From NCBI GenBank assembly GCA_002343335.1, contig DDSI01000042.1, positions 1 through 6,303 on the forward strand: a stretch of DNA of 6,303 nt. The letters are read 5' to 3'. Origin of the DNA: Bacteriovoracaceae bacterium UBA2394. Lineage in GTDB: Bacteria; Bdellovibrionota; UBA2394. Positions 5,660-6,303 of the stretch are shown here, in pieces. Both the position numbers and the translations under genes were made by a program. Under the pieces are notes generated by a model that ran no database searches, was not told the origin of the DNA, and saw only the letters and a program-made list of their open reading frames with translations. Positions within the stretch are counted from its first letter, which is position 1. Every line of letters begins with the position of its first letter.

Positions 5660-6303
5660 TTGGCACCTTCATCAAATTGGACGACGTATAACGCTTCTGG
5701 ATTGGGATAAGTTTTTTGATCGTGGATTCCATGATATCGAGAAATGACATTTGCTCTGGGAAACAGAGATTTCAACTTATCGGTGAGAGCGCGATATTCG
5801 TAATATTTTCCTGGCACCGGCATTCCAAGAGCTTGAGAGGCGATGTGATTACAGATGTAATCGACCAGAGCGATGAATTGATGCTGCTCCTCCAAACTCA
5901 GCGATAGAAATTTTTCTTCAAGATCTCGTGCTGGCTGATGAGCCCTTTGCGGCCTGCCTCGTGATAAATCAACTTTCACATCTTCGAAAATGAGAATGGC
6001 TTTTCTGGCAACACGCCCTACCTCGAGAAGAAAGGCATCATGGTCGGACTCCACATGATGTAAGACATAAAGCAGTGCTAAGGAATCAAACTCTTGGTCT
6101 CTGAATGGCAGGGCTCGCCCCGCCTCCAATTGCTTGAAATCAATATTTGGACTGGCTTTCGCTTGATCGTTTCTCCAATCAGCAATGTCGGCAATCGTCA
6201 CTTTTAAATCTCTTTCGGGTAAAAGCTTGAGTGTCTCGATTGCAAATGTCCCAGGACCTCCCCCCAAATCGAGTAACGATTTTCCGGCGACATATTGAGA
6301 AGC
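5656..6303 (-). CDS. class I SAM-dependent methyltransferase, N-terminus cut by window edge
   Basis: The frame is open from the right edge to a TGA at 5656, giving the last 215 residues. The visible part begins just before the SAM-binding motif I, LLDLGGGPGTF, so perhaps 50-150 residues are missing. After it come an acidic strand end, TIADIAD, at the usual position for the ribose-contacting residue; the ALPFRDQEFDSLALLYVLHHV segment typical of motif IV and the following helix in Methyltransf_11-type enzymes; and ILIFEDV. The C-terminal part (about 110-215) is a helix-rich region that could form the acceptor site, but I cannot tell whether the substrate is a small molecule, lipid or protein. 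The stop overlaps the start of the binding protein gene as ATGA, so it belongs to the same operon; it might make or modify the ligand, but this is speculation. Confidence 0.85.
   Translation of the reverse strand, partial: ASQYVAGKSLLDLGGGPGTFAIETLKLLPERDLKVTIADIADWRNDQAKASPNIDFKQLEAGRALPFRDQEFDSLALLYVLHHVESDHDAFLLEVGRVARKAILIFEDVKVDLSRGRPQRAHQPARDLEEKFLSLSLEEQHQFIALVDYICNHIASQALGMPVPGKYYEYRALTDKLKSLFPRANVISRYHGIHDQKTYPNPEALYVVQFDEGAK

Noticed and set aside
7..5907. Plus-strand open frames of 60-95 codons throughout the window, such as 7-216, 1061-1300, 2242-2475 and 5166-5453
   Set aside because: Nearly all lie antisense to well-supported minus-strand genes; their translations look like low-complexity Ser/Arg/Leu-rich shadows with no recognisable domains.
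6265..6267. TTG as the start codon of the methyltransferase gene
   Set aside because: It falls in the middle of SAM motif I (LLDLGGGPG), and the frame stays open to the window edge with fitting residues, so the gene is simply truncated by the window.

Overview
The window carries eight genes, all on the minus strand, with short gaps or overlaps, so transcription runs from base 6303 towards base 1. Moderate GC, dense same-strand packing, many lipoproteins and Sec-exported small proteins, and a TolC-family protein point to a Gram-negative, two-membrane bacterium. The general look (small exported unknowns, a hybrid kinase with a compact receiver) would suit a Bdellovibrionota-like or other delta/oligoflexia-type lineage. 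That placement is an impression from memory and was not tested. No RNA gene, CRISPR array, insertion sequence or origin was seen.

Right block (6303 to 2958), a signalling operon. A class I SAM-dependent methyltransferase, cut by the window edge, is followed by a RbsB/LuxP-type periplasmic sugar-binding-like protein and then a membrane-bound hybrid histidine kinase with a C-terminal receiver domain. Both junctions are 4-bp ATGA stop/start overlaps, so the three proteins are very probably translated together. A periplasmic binding protein next to a hybrid kinase recalls the LuxP-LuxQ and TorT-TorS receptors: the binding protein would capture a small ligand and present it to the kinase's periplasmic domain. 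The ligand and the output regulator are not visible.

Middle block (2957 to 1861), small envelope proteins. It holds a 56-residue single-pass membrane protein whose Shine-Dalgarno sequence lies inside a strong hairpin, a 117-residue exported protein with two cysteines, and a 112-residue exported protein with an Asp/His/Ser-rich stretch and a Cys-His-x-His motif that may bind metal.

Left block (1860 to 1), an envelope lipoprotein pair. A 234-residue coiled-coil lipoprotein overlaps by 8 bp a TolC-family lipoprotein that runs off the left edge. The TolC-like protein has an extra N-terminal region of about 140 residues and an Asp-Glu pair after the lipid cysteine, which is unusual for an outer-membrane component. 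The middle and left blocks may form one envelope or efflux locus, but the inner-membrane pump that would prove it is not in the window.

The most notable items are the ATGA-coupled methyltransferase/binding protein/kinase module, the 56-residue membrane protein, the hairpin covering its ribosome binding site, and the odd TolC-family lipoprotein.
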